Shown piece after piece: positions 35,771 through 44,841 of a stretch of DNA of 64,000 nucleotides (position 1 is the first letter of the stretch; the number at the start of each line of letters is the position of its first letter). The DNA comes from JBMYYR01 sp965243605. Lineage in GTDB: Bacteria > Bacteroidota > Bacteroidia > Flavobacteriales > CAJXXR01. The notes under the pieces are model-generated. The model did no database searches. It was not told the DNA's origin and saw only the letters and a list, made by a program, of their open reading frames with translations. A program made the translations under genes and the position numbers. The stretch is from contig CBDEVQ010000103.1 of the NCBI GenBank assembly GCA_965243605.1, positions 1 to 64,000 on the forward strand, written 5' to 3'.

Positions 35771-37102
35771 ATGACAAAAACACTAATAAAAAACGCAACA
35801 ATTGTTAATGAAGGAATTCAGTTTGAAGGAGATTTATTAATAAAAGGAGATCGAATAGAAAAAATTGGTAAGGATATAACTGATGCAACGGCTAATGTAA
35901 TTGATGCTTCAGGATGTTTTTTGGTGCCAGGTGTGATCGATGATCAGGTACATTTTAGAGAACCAGGTCTTACACATAAAGCCGATATCTATACAGAAAG
36001 TAGAGCCGCTGCAGCAGGAGGTATAACCACGTTTATGGAAATGCCAAATACTGTTCCTCAAGCTTTAACGCAGTCTTTATTACAAGATAAATATGACATT
36101 GCGGATAAAGCATCTTTTACCAATTATTCATTTTTTATGGGGGCTTCAAACGATAATATCGATGAAGTATTAAAAACGAACCCAAAGAATGTAGCAGGAA
36201 TAAAAGTTTTCATGGGAAGTTCTACTGGGAACATGCTTGTTGATAATGAAAAAACGCTAGAAAACATCTTTACAAATAGCCCAATGTTGGTTGCAACACA
36301 TTGTGAAGACGAAGAAACAATAAGACATAACACTGAAATATACAAACGTAAATACGGTGAGAATGTTCCTATTTCTAGCCACCCAGAAATAAGATCTGCC
36401 GAAGCGTGTTATATTTCATCGTCTATGGCCGTTAATTTGGCCAAAAAATTAGATACTCGTTTACATATTCTTCATATTTCTACAGAAAAGGAATTAGAGC
36501 TATTTGATAATTCAAAGCCTTTGTCTGAAAAGAAAATAACAGCTGAAGTTTGTGTTCACCATTTATATTTTGATGATACCATGTATGACGAAAAAGGAAC
36601 ATACATCAAGTGGAATCCAGCTGTAAAGTCAGCAGCAGATAAAAATGCACTATGGAAAGCCCTGTTAGATGATCGATTAGATATTATTGCAACAGATCAT
36701 GCTCCTCATACAATTGAAGAAAAAGAAAACACGTATTTTAAAGCACCATCAGGAGGACCTTTAGTTCAACATTCATTACCATTAATGTTTGATATGGTAA
36801 CCGAAGGAAAGATATCTTACGAAAGAGTTATTGAGAAAATGTGTCACGCTCCTGCGGAATGTTTTAACGTTAAAGAAAGAGGATACTTAAGAGAAGGGTA
36901 CTTTGCTGATGTCGTATTAATTAAGAAATCAGATTGGACTGTATCTAAAGACAATATTTTATACAAATGTAACTGGTCACCGTTTGAAGGAAGATCATTT
37001 GCTCATAAAGTTGACAAAACGTTTGTGAATGGAACACTTGTATATAGTAACGGTGAAATATTAAAAGAATCTTCGGGTCAACGTGTAGAATTTAATCGTT
37101 AA
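35771..37102 (+). CDS. pyrC: Dihydroorotase
   Basis: Cyclises carbamoyl-aspartate to dihydroorotate in pyrimidine synthesis; class I type, 443 residues. It has VIDDQVHFREPG at ~56-67, KVFMGSSTGN, THCEDEETI, LHILHIST and the catalytic-Asp motif ATDHAPH. The usual metal motif D-x-H-x-H reads D-D-Q-V-H, so the first histidine is Gln. The other ligands are kept. It starts 2 nt after the mannosyltransferase and 3 nt before the DUF4296 gene. Confidence 0.92.
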   Translation: MTKTLIKNATIVNEGIQFEGDLLIKGDRIEKIGKDITDATANVIDASGCFLVPGVIDDQVHFREPGLTHKADIYTESRAAAAGGITTFMEMPNTVPQALTQSLLQDKYDIADKASFTNYSFFMGASNDNIDEVLKTNPKNVAGIKVFMGSSTGNMLVDNEKTLENIFTNSPMLVATHCEDEETIRHNTEIYKRKYGENVPISSHPEIRSAEACYISSSMAVNLAKKLDTRLHILHISTEKELELFDNSKPLSEKKITAEVCVHHLYFDDTMYDEKGTYIKWNPAVKSAADKNALWKALLDDRLDIIATDHAPHTIEEKENTYFKAPSGGPLVQHSLPLMFDMVTEGKISYERVIEKMCHAPAECFNVKERGYLREGYFADVVLIKKSDWTVSKDNILYKCNWSPFEGRSFAHKVDKTFVNGTLVYSNGEILKESSGQRVEFNR

Positions 37103-37104
37103 TC

Positions 37105-37476
37105 ATGAGATTTATTCTTTCGTTATTCATTGTCGCTAATATTTTAAGTTGTGAACCAGTAGATAGAACTGAAGGATTAGAATGCCAAATGTCGTCCGAT
37201 CAATTAAAATTGATATTGGACGACGTTTTTATATATGAAGCAACAAAAAACTCGAAATCATTGGACAGTTTAAGTTTGTCATATTCGAAATCTGATGTTT
37301 ATAAATTTATCTACAAAAAACACAATACAAATAGACTAGAAATACAAGAAGCTATAGAGTGTTTTACTGCTAAGAAAGAATTAGTCCCCTTATTAAAAGA
37401 TATAGAAATATCATATAAAGAGTGGAGAACTAATCCTCAATTTCAAATAGATGAAAGCAAAGATTCAGTACAATAA
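37105..37476 (+). CDS. DUF4296-like lipoprotein
   Basis: A 123-residue lipoprotein with lipobox NILSC (Cys16). The mature part is helical (LKLILDDVFIYEATKNSKSL, then FIYKKHNTNRLEIQEAIECF), resembling the DUF4296 family found in Bacteroidota next to pyrC. Function unknown. It overlaps the next gene by 26 nt. Confidence 0.7.
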   Translation: MRFILSLFIVANILSCEPVDRTEGLECQMSSDQLKLILDDVFIYEATKNSKSLDSLSLSYSKSDVYKFIYKKHNTNRLEIQEAIECFTAKKELVPLLKDIEISYKEWRTNPQFQIDESKDSVQ

Positions 37477-38200
37477 TACAGAATACACAATAGATCTATC
37501 AGCTCCTGTAGATATATCAATAGAAATGAGCGACAAATCTGTTCAAGCTTGGTATCAAGACCATTTGAGGATAGAGCCTGTTGTTGATGGCGAATTTATA
37601 GGAGAAGTAAAGTCTGGTGCTCCAGTAAATTTTAGAAATATAAAATTTAACCCTCATGCACATGGAACGCACACAGAATGCTATGGTCATATAAGCGAAG
37701 AGTGGGTTAGTGTTTCAGAATGTATTACCGATTATTTTCACTTTGCTAAGCTTATTACAATAGAACCGGAAAGAATAGAGAATGGAGACCTTGTAATAAC
37801 AAAAGCCTCACTCGAAGATTTGTTAGAAGAAAATAAAAACAATGTTACCGCATTAATTATTAGAACCACACCTAATGATGTAAACAAGCAAATATTGGAT
37901 TACTCTAATACAAATCCACCATATATTTTAGACGATGCAATGGAATACATTGTTCGTTTAAATATTAATCATTTATTGATAGACTTACCTTCTGTAGATA
38001 AAGAGCAAGATGAGGGTAAGCTATTAGCACATAGGGTATTTTGGAATTACCCGAATAAAATTAGAGAACATGCTAGTATTACAGAAATGATTTATGTTCC
38101 GAATAACGTTATTGATGGTTGTTATTTTACCCAGATACAATTTCCAAAGTTTAATAATGATGCTAGTCCTAGTCGCATATTTATTTATTCAATACATTAA
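37451..38200 (+). CDS. Cyclase/arylformamidase-family metal-dependent hydrolase
   Basis: A 249-residue protein of the cyclase (KynB-like) family. The metal-binding motif HAHGTHTECYGH is at ~73-84. KynB enzymes hydrolyse N-formylkynurenine, but no other tryptophan-degradation gene is near, so the substrate is uncertain. Last gene of the operon that begins with the GT2 enzyme. Confidence 0.82.
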   Translation: MKAKIQYNNTEYTIDLSAPVDISIEMSDKSVQAWYQDHLRIEPVVDGEFIGEVKSGAPVNFRNIKFNPHAHGTHTECYGHISEEWVSVSECITDYFHFAKLITIEPERIENGDLVITKASLEDLLEENKNNVTALIIRTTPNDVNKQILDYSNTNPPYILDDAMEYIVRLNINHLLIDLPSVDKEQDEGKLLAHRVFWNYPNKIREHASITEMIYVPNNVIDGCYFTQIQFPKFNNDASPSRIFIYSIH

Positions 38201-38201
38201 A

Positions 38202-38235
38202 TTGATCGCATCTTAAATATATTATTATATTTTTG
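38202..38235 (+). promoter_or_regulatory. Possible promoter of the pgi/pmi-lipB-ftsX operon
   Basis: -7 TATTTTTG at 38228-38235 with a TTG 23 nt upstream (38202-38204). The spacer is a little long. A 5' UTR of about 100 nt follows. Confidence 0.4.
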
Positions 38236-38340
38236 AAGGATAAAGTATATTAATCAAGAATAGACAGTTTTAAAAAAAACAGTTTACTTAAGATCATATT
38301 AATAACGTATATTGCCATTTTACAAAAAAAAAGAAAGCTA

Positions 38341-39321
38341 ATGAAGACAATTGTAGCCTCGCTTAAAGATCAATTGAAAGATGCTAAATCTATTGCTGAA
38401 TCCATTACAATAAAAAATGTTAAACCATTTAATCATATCGTAATTACGGGGTTAGGTGGTTCTGGAATAGGAGGTGGTATTGTTAATGATTTAGTATACA
38501 ATACTATAAAAATACCCATTACGTTAAATAAAGGATATGAATTACCAGCCAGTGTTGATGAAAATACGCTTGTAATTGTATCTTCTTTTTCTGGGAATAC
38601 AGAAGAAACCGTCATTTGTTTAAATCAAGCTATTGAAGCTAAGTCTTCAATTTTTTGTATTACATCAGGAGGTCAAGTTTTAGAAACTGCTCAATCTTTA
38701 GGTTTAGATTACATTCAATTACCTAAAGCGGAATCTCCAAGAACAATGCTTAGTTATTCAATAACACAAATGGTATATGCCTTAAATGCATATAATTTAT
38801 TAGGTGATATTGATTTAGATGCTCAAATGAATGGAGCAATTGCATTAATAGAGACTAAAACACAAGATATTCAAGCTACAGCGGATAAATTGGCTAAATT
38901 TTTCTATAAAAAATTACCTGTATTATATTCAGTAGATGGTTTTAGTGGAGTTTGTGAACGTTTCAGACAACAAATTAACGAAAATGCTAAAATGTTATGT
39001 TGGCATCATATTGTTCCTGAAATGAATCATAATGAGTTAGTAGGTTGGACAGAAAAGCACGATGATATTTCCGTTCTATTTATGAGAAACACAAGTGATC
39101 ATAAGAGAAATGCAGTAAGAGTTAACTTGAATAAAGAAATCGTAGCCAAATACTCTAATACAATGGAAATTTTTTCATTGGGTGAAAATCATTTAGAAAG
39201 AACAATGTATTGGATTCATTTAGGTGATTGGGTATCAATATTTTTATCAGAAATGAATGCTGTTGATGCCGTAGAGGTTAATGTTATTGATTTTTTAAAA
39301 TCTGAATTAGGTAAAGCATAA
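38341..39321 (+). CDS. Bifunctional phosphoglucose/phosphomannose isomerase-like SIS protein
   Basis: Interconverts glucose-6-P or mannose-6-P with fructose-6-P. The SIS domain has the motifs ITGLGGSGIGGGI and SSFSGNTEETV, and the C-terminal PGI/PMI region contains MNHNELVGW. Length 326 matches the short bifunctional PGI/PMI family. First gene of a plus-strand operon with lipB, ftsX, DUF3098, uppP and a glycosyltransferase, all closely spaced. Confidence 0.87.
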   Translation: MKTIVASLKDQLKDAKSIAESITIKNVKPFNHIVITGLGGSGIGGGIVNDLVYNTIKIPITLNKGYELPASVDENTLVIVSSFSGNTEETVICLNQAIEAKSSIFCITSGGQVLETAQSLGLDYIQLPKAESPRTMLSYSITQMVYALNAYNLLGDIDLDAQMNGAIALIETKTQDIQATADKLAKFFYKKLPVLYSVDGFSGVCERFRQQINENAKMLCWHHIVPEMNHNELVGWTEKHDDISVLFMRNTSDHKRNAVRVNLNKEIVAKYSNTMEIFSLGENHLERTMYWIHLGDWVSIFLSEMNAVDAVEVNVIDFLKSELGKA

Positions 39322-39322
39322 C

Positions 39323-40021
39323 ATGAAAAATGTAAATGTTGAATTCTTAGGAAATATAGATTACAAAGAGGCTTGGGATTATCAAGAAAAACTTTTTGGA
39401 GCTATTTTAGAACAAAAATCTGCAAATAAGAAATTACCAGAAGACGAACAAGTAATAATGGATAACCATTTACTTGTTTGTGAACACCCACATGTATACA
39501 CCTTAGGTAAAAGTGGGAAGTTTGAACATTTACTGATTAACAACAAGCAATTAGAAGAGAAAGGGGCTAAATATTACAAGATTAATAGAGGTGGTGACAT
39601 TACATACCACGGTCCTGGACAAATTGTAATGTATCCGATATTTGATTTAGACCAATTTTTTACCGATATCCATAAATACTTAAGATATTTAGAAGAAGCT
39701 GTGATAAGAACTTTAGCAGAGTACGATATTAAAGCGGAACGATCAGAAGGAGAAACAGGAGTTTGGTTAGATGTAGGAACCATGAATGCACGTAAAATAT
39801 GTGCTATGGGAGTTAGAGCAAGCCGTTGGGTAACAATGCACGGATTAGCATTTAATATTAATACGGATCTGGATTATTTCACCAATATTATTCCATGTGG
39901 AATAACGGATAAAGCAGTAACCTCATTAAATATTGAATTGAGAAGAACAGTTAATCAAAAAGAAGTTGAACAAAAGCTTATTAAGCATTTGCAAGATCTT
40001 TTTGAGTATAAAACATTATAG
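39323..40021 (+). CDS. lipB: Octanoyltransferase
   Basis: Transfers octanoyl from acyl carrier protein to lipoyl-dependent enzymes, the first step of protein lipoylation. The motif GGDITYHGPGQIVMYPI is at ~90-106. The catalytic dyad is Lys158 (ARKICAMG) and Cys192 (IIPCGITDKAVTS). Length 232 is typical. One nt after the isomerase gene and directly before ftsX. Confidence 0.95.
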   Translation: MKNVNVEFLGNIDYKEAWDYQEKLFGAILEQKSANKKLPEDEQVIMDNHLLVCEHPHVYTLGKSGKFEHLLINNKQLEEKGAKYYKINRGGDITYHGPGQIVMYPIFDLDQFFTDIHKYLRYLEEAVIRTLAEYDIKAERSEGETGVWLDVGTMNARKICAMGVRASRWVTMHGLAFNINTDLDYFTNIIPCGITDKAVTSLNIELRRTVNQKEVEQKLIKHLQDLFEYKTL

Positions 40022-40903
40022 ATGAATACATCTCTACAGAAAAAAAAGCAAAATAAGAGAGTTAAATTGGCCTTTACAACTGTATTGGTTAGTTCATCTC
40101 TTCTTTTATTTATGTTAGGACTGTGGGTAAATGTAATGTTGTCTGCCAATCAATTTTCAAAAAAAATAAAAGAAGAAATTACATTAACAGTCTATATAGA
40201 TCCTATGGCGAAGGATGTAGATGTTAAGAATTTTGATAAAAAAATTAAACGCTATGAAGGCGTTAATAAAGTAGAGTTTATTGGTAAAGAAGAGGCCGCT
40301 AAAAATATGGAGGCAGAAATAGGCTCTCAAGTATTAGAGCTGTTAGATTTTAATCCATTTTTTGATGCTTATGATATTTACTTTAATGCTGATTTTGTTA
40401 ATATTGACAAAATAGAGTCTTTAGAATCGGAATTAAAGAAAAGTGATGTTGTATATAAGGTAACTTATGATAAATCAATCATATTAAAACTAAATCAAAA
40501 TATTCAGGTAATTAGCCTAGTAATTATGGGCTTATGCTTAATATTTTTATTTATTGCCATTACTTTAATATACAATTCTATTCGATTGTCTGTTCATTCT
40601 AAAAGGTTCTCAATTAGAACAATGCAACTTGTTGGAGCCTCAAGTTGGTTTATTAGAAAACCATTTTTAAAAACAAGTCTAATTCAAGGTTTATTAGCTA
40701 GTGGTATTGCAATAGCATTGAATTATAGCGTCTTAAAGTATTTGAATTCTAGTATTCCAAGTTTCAATTTTTTATCCGATTTTAACACTTTCTTACTAAG
40801 TGCAATATTGATATTTACATTTGGAATTGTACTTTCGTTATTAAGTACAACATTTGCGGTGAAAAAATATTTACACGCACATCTTTCTGAATTATACACT
40901 TAA
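40022..40903 (+). CDS. ftsX: Cell division protein FtsX
   Basis: Inner-membrane permease-like subunit of FtsEX, which controls septal peptidoglycan hydrolases. 293 residues with four predicted helices (near 20-40, 160-185, 220-235 and 260-280) and a periplasmic domain between helices 1 and 2 (TLTVYIDPMAKDVDVKNFDK). No ftsE lies beside it, as is usual in Bacteroidota. It begins immediately after the lipB stop. Confidence 0.9.
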   Translation: MNTSLQKKKQNKRVKLAFTTVLVSSSLLLFMLGLWVNVMLSANQFSKKIKEEITLTVYIDPMAKDVDVKNFDKKIKRYEGVNKVEFIGKEEAAKNMEAEIGSQVLELLDFNPFFDAYDIYFNADFVNIDKIESLESELKKSDVVYKVTYDKSIILKLNQNIQVISLVIMGLCLIFLFIAITLIYNSIRLSVHSKRFSIRTMQLVGASSWFIRKPFLKTSLIQGLLASGIAIALNYSVLKYLNSSIPSFNFLSDFNTFLLSAILIFTFGIVLSLLSTTFAVKKYLHAHLSELYT

Positions 40904-40907
40904 AACT

Positions 40908-41147
40908 ATGACAAAAGAAAAAAATACTGGTTTGTTTGGTCCAACAAACTATAAATTATTAATGTTAGGACTTGCTATTAGTTTAGTTGGATTTATTTTA
41001 ATGATAGGAGGTGGTTCAGAAGATGGACTGACTTTTAACCCTGAAATTTTTAATTTCCAACGTATCACATTAGCTCCAATAGTTATTTTAATTGGTCTTG
41101 TGATTGATATTGTTGCTATTATGAAAGGCGGAGAAAGCAATAAATAA
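40908..41147 (+). CDS. DUF3098 small membrane protein
   Basis: A 79-residue protein with two hydrophobic helices (LLMLGLAISLVGFILMIGGG and LAPIVILIGLVIDIVAIM), the pattern of DUF3098, usually found between ftsX and uppP in Bacteroidota. Function unknown. Confidence 0.85.
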   Translation: MTKEKNTGLFGPTNYKLLMLGLAISLVGFILMIGGGSEDGLTFNPEIFNFQRITLAPIVILIGLVIDIVAIMKGGESNK

Positions 41148-41164
41148 TACTAGAAATAGAAAGC

Positions 41165-41947
41165 ATGGATTATATTCAGGCATTAATTCTTGGGGTTATT
41201 CAAGGATTAACCGAATTTTTACCGGTAAGCAGTAGTGGTCATCTAGAATTGGGTAAAGCTATATTAGGTTCTGTACCTGAAGAGAATTTAACGTTTACTG
41301 TCATATTACATTTTGCAACAGCATTAAGTACAATCTTGATCTTTAGGAAGGATATCATAAAGATAATATCGGGATTATTTCAGTTTAAAAACAATGAAGA
41401 GTTCAAGTTTTCATTGAAAATTGTTCTATCCATGATTCCAGCGGCATTAGTTGGAGTGCTTTTAGAAGATCAGATAGACTCTATGTTTAATGGTAATGTG
41501 TTTTTTGTAGGGTGTATGTTGCTTTTAACAGCTGGACTCCTTCTTTTAGCCGACAAGGCTAAAAACACAGGGAAAACACTTAGTGAGAAAAGTGCTATAA
41601 TAATAGGTGTTTCTCAAGCTATAGCCATCTTACCAGGAATCTCTAGATCTGGAGCTACTATTTCTACAGCTGTATTATTAGGTGTTGATAAAGAACAATC
41701 TGCTCGATTCTCTTTTTTAATGGTTGTACCATTGATCTTTGGGAAGATTGCGAAAGATGTTTTAGGGGGTGAAATTAGCCTTCAATCTTCTGAAACTATT
41801 CCTATGTTAATCGGATTTTTAGCAGCTTTCTTTACGGGGTTATTAGCCTGTACTTGGATGATTAAATTAGTGAAAAATAGTAAGCTAAGTTATTTTTCTA
41901 TTTACTGTTTAATTGTTGGAATAATAGCTATTGGAGTAAGTCTTTAA
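41165..41947 (+). CDS. uppP: Undecaprenyl-diphosphatase
   Basis: Inner-membrane phosphatase that recycles the undecaprenyl-PP carrier of peptidoglycan and other glycans. Catalytic motifs are LTEFLPVSSSGHLELG at ~16-31 and LPGISRSGATIS at ~156-167. About eight helices; 260 residues. Placed with ftsX and DUF3098 in an envelope operon. Confidence 0.95.
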   Translation: MDYIQALILGVIQGLTEFLPVSSSGHLELGKAILGSVPEENLTFTVILHFATALSTILIFRKDIIKIISGLFQFKNNEEFKFSLKIVLSMIPAALVGVLLEDQIDSMFNGNVFFVGCMLLLTAGLLLLADKAKNTGKTLSEKSAIIIGVSQAIAILPGISRSGATISTAVLLGVDKEQSARFSFLMVVPLIFGKIAKDVLGGEISLQSSETIPMLIGFLAAFFTGLLACTWMIKLVKNSKLSYFSIYCLIVGIIAIGVSL

Positions 41948-41951
41948 TTAG

Positions 41952-42962
41952 ATGAAGGTGTTAATTGCTCCCTTAAATTGGGGAATAGGACACGCAACTC
42001 GATCTATTCCTTTAATAGAGCACCATTTAAGTAAGGGTAATACAGTAATAATTGCAAGTTCTGGGAATGCCTTGGACTTACTCATTAATCGGTTTCCTAC
42101 CTTAACTTATATTACATTACCTGATTATAGAATTAAGTATTATAAGAATATTCCAGTATGGGCTTCTATATGCTTACAAGGCATTAGAATTTTAAAAGCA
42201 ATAAGGGCAGAGCATATATTTATACAAAAATATTGCTCAGAAAATGTAATAGATTTAATTGTTTCTGATAACAGATATGGAGTTTACCACTCGGAGATTC
42301 ACTCTCAATTTATTTGCCATCAATTAAACCCATTAGTACCTATTGCAATATTTCAGAGAGCAATAGAGTATATTCATAGATATTTATGTAAAGGTTTTAA
42401 CGAGATATTAGTTCCCGACTATAAAGATTCTTCCAATAGATTAACAGGGAAACTTTCAAAGATTACCTTAAAGTGGCAATCTAAAATAAAATTTATTGGT
42501 CCTTTATCTCACCTTAATTTTTCTGTTTCTGAAAATAGTAATGAGAAGATATCAGATGTATTAGTACTTTTATCAGGAATTGAGCCACAAAGATCTGTCC
42601 TAGAACAATTAATAATAAGTCAATTACAAGGAGTTAATAACTCTGTAACTATAGTAGGAGGTAAGATTAATGATAATAATAATCCTCAAGGTAATATTAG
42701 ATATTTTTCTTTTCTAAATAAATTGAGGTTAGAACAGGAAATAAATAAGGCTAAATATATTATATGTAGATCTGGATATAGTACAATAATGGATCTGCAT
42801 TTACTTAAAAATAAGATATTGCTCTATATACCAACACCAGGACAAACCGAACAAGAGTACTTAGCAACTTATTTAAGTCAAAAGCATATCAATATGTATA
42901 TGCAATCTCAAAGTAAATTAGATATCAAAAAATTAATCGTAAACGTTACCAACAATAACTAA
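41952..42962 (+). CDS. Glycosyltransferase, MurG/GT28-like fold, uncharacterised
   Basis: A 336-residue GT-B protein. The N-terminus (LNWGIGHATRSIPLIEHHL) is the glycine-rich acceptor-side loop seen in MurG-like enzymes; the C-terminal half has LLSGIEPQRSVLEQ and IICRSGYSTIMDLH. Donor and acceptor are unknown. It follows uppP by 4 nt, so its product may depend on the undecaprenyl cycle. The 3' end overlaps the convergent regulator by 30 nt. Confidence 0.75.
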   Translation: MKVLIAPLNWGIGHATRSIPLIEHHLSKGNTVIIASSGNALDLLINRFPTLTYITLPDYRIKYYKNIPVWASICLQGIRILKAIRAEHIFIQKYCSENVIDLIVSDNRYGVYHSEIHSQFICHQLNPLVPIAIFQRAIEYIHRYLCKGFNEILVPDYKDSSNRLTGKLSKITLKWQSKIKFIGPLSHLNFSVSENSNEKISDVLVLLSGIEPQRSVLEQLIISQLQGVNNSVTIVGGKINDNNNPQGNIRYFSFLNKLRLEQEINKAKYIICRSGYSTIMDLHLLKNKILLYIPTPGQTEQEYLATYLSQKHINMYMQSQSKLDIKKLIVNVTNNN

Positions 42963-43643
42963 TTGATTTGGCTTTAAGACCTTAATGTTTCTACCTTTAA
43001 GTTCAATAAGACCATCTTTTTTAAATTCAGATAACAAACGAATAACAGACTCAGTAGCTGTTCCAACAAAACTTGCAATTTCTTCCCTCGTAAGTTTAAC
43101 CTCTAAAAACCCTTCACTATTTTCTCCAAATGTTTCCTTTAGTATAAGAAGAACTTCTGCTAAACGTTCTCTAACTGTTTTTTGAGCTAAATTGGTAATT
43201 ATTTTATTTGCTTCTCCAATTTCATGGCACGCAACCTCCATTAATTTACGGGTAAACATATTATTTATAGAGAGGGTATCAAATAAAAACTGCTTAGGAA
43301 TAAAACAAACCGAAACATCATCTAAAGCAGCAGCTGAAACAGAAAGGGGCTCGTCACTTAATATAGACTTATAACCTATCATATCTCCAGTTTTAGCAAA
43401 ACGGATAATCTGCTCTTTTCCTTCTGGTCCAATTCTAAACATTTTAACCTTACCAGAATGAATACAATAAACACCAGGTAACCTACTGTTTTCTTGAAAG
43501 ATATATTGTCCTTTCTTGAAGAATCCACAAGACTTTTGTTGGCTTAACGTTTCCAATTCGTCTTTTCTTAAATCAGAGAAAACAGAATGTTGCTTGTTTG
43601 CACAGCTCATGCAGTTCGGAATGGTAGTTTTAGATGTTTTCAT
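42933..43643 (-). CDS. Crp/Fnr-family transcriptional regulator with N-terminal cysteines
   Basis: A 236-residue regulator: cyclic-nucleotide-binding-type beta-roll at ~20-145 and C-terminal winged helix (LTREEIASFVGTATESVIRL). Cys11 and Cys14 (NCMSC), Cys39 (KSCGFF) and a Cys near 112 (VSVCFIP) recall FNR, though the spacing differs from E. coli FNR (20-23-29-122). It may sense oxygen or NO through a cluster, but this is unproven. Its 3' end overlaps the convergent glycosyltransferase gene by 30 nt. Confidence 0.88.
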   Translation of the reverse strand: MKTSKTTIPNCMSCANKQHSVFSDLRKDELETLSQQKSCGFFKKGQYIFQENSRLPGVYCIHSGKVKMFRIGPEGKEQIIRFAKTGDMIGYKSILSDEPLSVSAAALDDVSVCFIPKQFLFDTLSINNMFTRKLMEVACHEIGEANKIITNLAQKTVRERLAEVLLILKETFGENSEGFLEVKLTREEIASFVGTATESVIRLLSEFKKDGLIELKGRNIKVLKPNQLVIVGNVYD

Positions 43644-43904
43644 AATAATGAAATGGTTGGTTGTGTCTGTAAGTTATGAAACCTTTTGCAAAGATGAGGA
43701 AAAGATTGCTATTAATTTGAAAAGAGTGACACAGAATAACCATTCATTCATGTTTTTGGTATTAAATAACGAGGTAAGTGTAAAGTATTCATTTTAATAT
43801 GATTTTCAAAAAATAAATCCTTCTAGGATTACCGTATCATAAACAAATATTCAATAAATATCATTTAAATAATCTAATTATACATGACTCAAGTAATTAT
43901 ATTG

Positions 43905-43912
43905 TACCTTTG
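43905..43912 (+). promoter_or_regulatory. Bacteroidota-type -7 element for era-der
   Basis: TACCTTTG fits TAnnTTTG, 29 nt before the era start; no clear -33 TTG. Confidence 0.45.
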
Positions 43913-43941
43913 CAGATTCAAATAAGTAACAGGCTAATACT

Positions 43942-44823
43942 ATGGCACATAAATCAGGTTTTGTAAATATTGTTGGAAATCCAAATGTTGGTAAATCAAC
44001 ATTTATGAATGCCCTTCTGGGTGAAAAGCTTTCCATTATTACATCGAAAGCCCAAACTACACGTCATCGTATTTTTGGTATTTTCAATGATGATGAACAT
44101 CAAATAGTATTCTCGGATACACCGGGAATAATTAAACCAAGTTATGCTCTTCAAGAGAATATGATGCATTTTGCACATTCTACTTTAAAAGATGCTGACA
44201 TTTTAATTTTAATGACAACGATTAAAGAGAAATCTTTAAAGGATGAATTGTTTTTAGATACTATATCTAAAATGAATGTTCCGTTGTTAGTATTGATTAA
44301 TAAAATTGATTTATCAAATCAAGAAGAACTAGAACGTGCTGTTGCTTTTTGGGAAGAAAAATTTCCTAATGCAGAAGTTTATCCAATTTCAGCATTAGAA
44401 GAGTTTAATACAGATATGGTTCTAAAACGTGTAAAAGATCTTTTAGATGAAGGACCAGCATATTTTGATAAAGATGCAATAACGGATAAACCAGAACGAT
44501 TTTTTGTTTCTGAAATTATTCGAGAAAAAGTATTACTTAACTACCAAAAGGAAATACCTTATAGTGTAGAGGTTGTTGTTGAATCTTTTAAGGAAGAAGA
44601 AGATATTATTAGAATATCTGCTGTATTATATGTGACTAGAGATTCTCAAAAAGGAATTATCATAGGTCATAAAGGAAAAGAAATTAAACGTGTCGGTTCT
44701 CAGGCACGTCGTGATATTGAACGTTTTTTAGGTAAAAAAGTATTTTTAGAAACTTTCGTTAAGGTTAGTAAGAACTGGAGAGAGAATGAAAAACAACTGA
44801 AAAGATTCGGATATCAACAATAA
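43942..44823 (+). CDS. era: GTPase Era
   Basis: GTPase needed for 30S assembly that binds the 3' end of 16S rRNA. P-loop GNPNVGKST at ~12-20, G2 region TTRHRIFG, G3 SDTPGI, G4 NKID and the C-terminal KH domain (IIIGHKGKEIKRVGSQARRD). Length 293 is normal. It is followed 18 nt later by der, so two ribosome-biogenesis GTPases are made together. Confidence 0.97.
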   Translation: MAHKSGFVNIVGNPNVGKSTFMNALLGEKLSIITSKAQTTRHRIFGIFNDDEHQIVFSDTPGIIKPSYALQENMMHFAHSTLKDADILILMTTIKEKSLKDELFLDTISKMNVPLLVLINKIDLSNQEELERAVAFWEEKFPNAEVYPISALEEFNTDMVLKRVKDLLDEGPAYFDKDAITDKPERFFVSEIIREKVLLNYQKEIPYSVEVVVESFKEEEDIIRISAVLYVTRDSQKGIIIGHKGKEIKRVGSQARRDIERFLGKKVFLETFVKVSKNWRENEKQLKRFGYQQ

Positions 44824-44841
44824 TTTATAGAAGGAAAAAAC

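Noticed and set aside
43516..43797. A 93-codon plus-strand ORF antisense to the Fnr-like gene start
   Set aside because: Half of it is antisense to the regulator, no family was recognised, and no promoter points to it.
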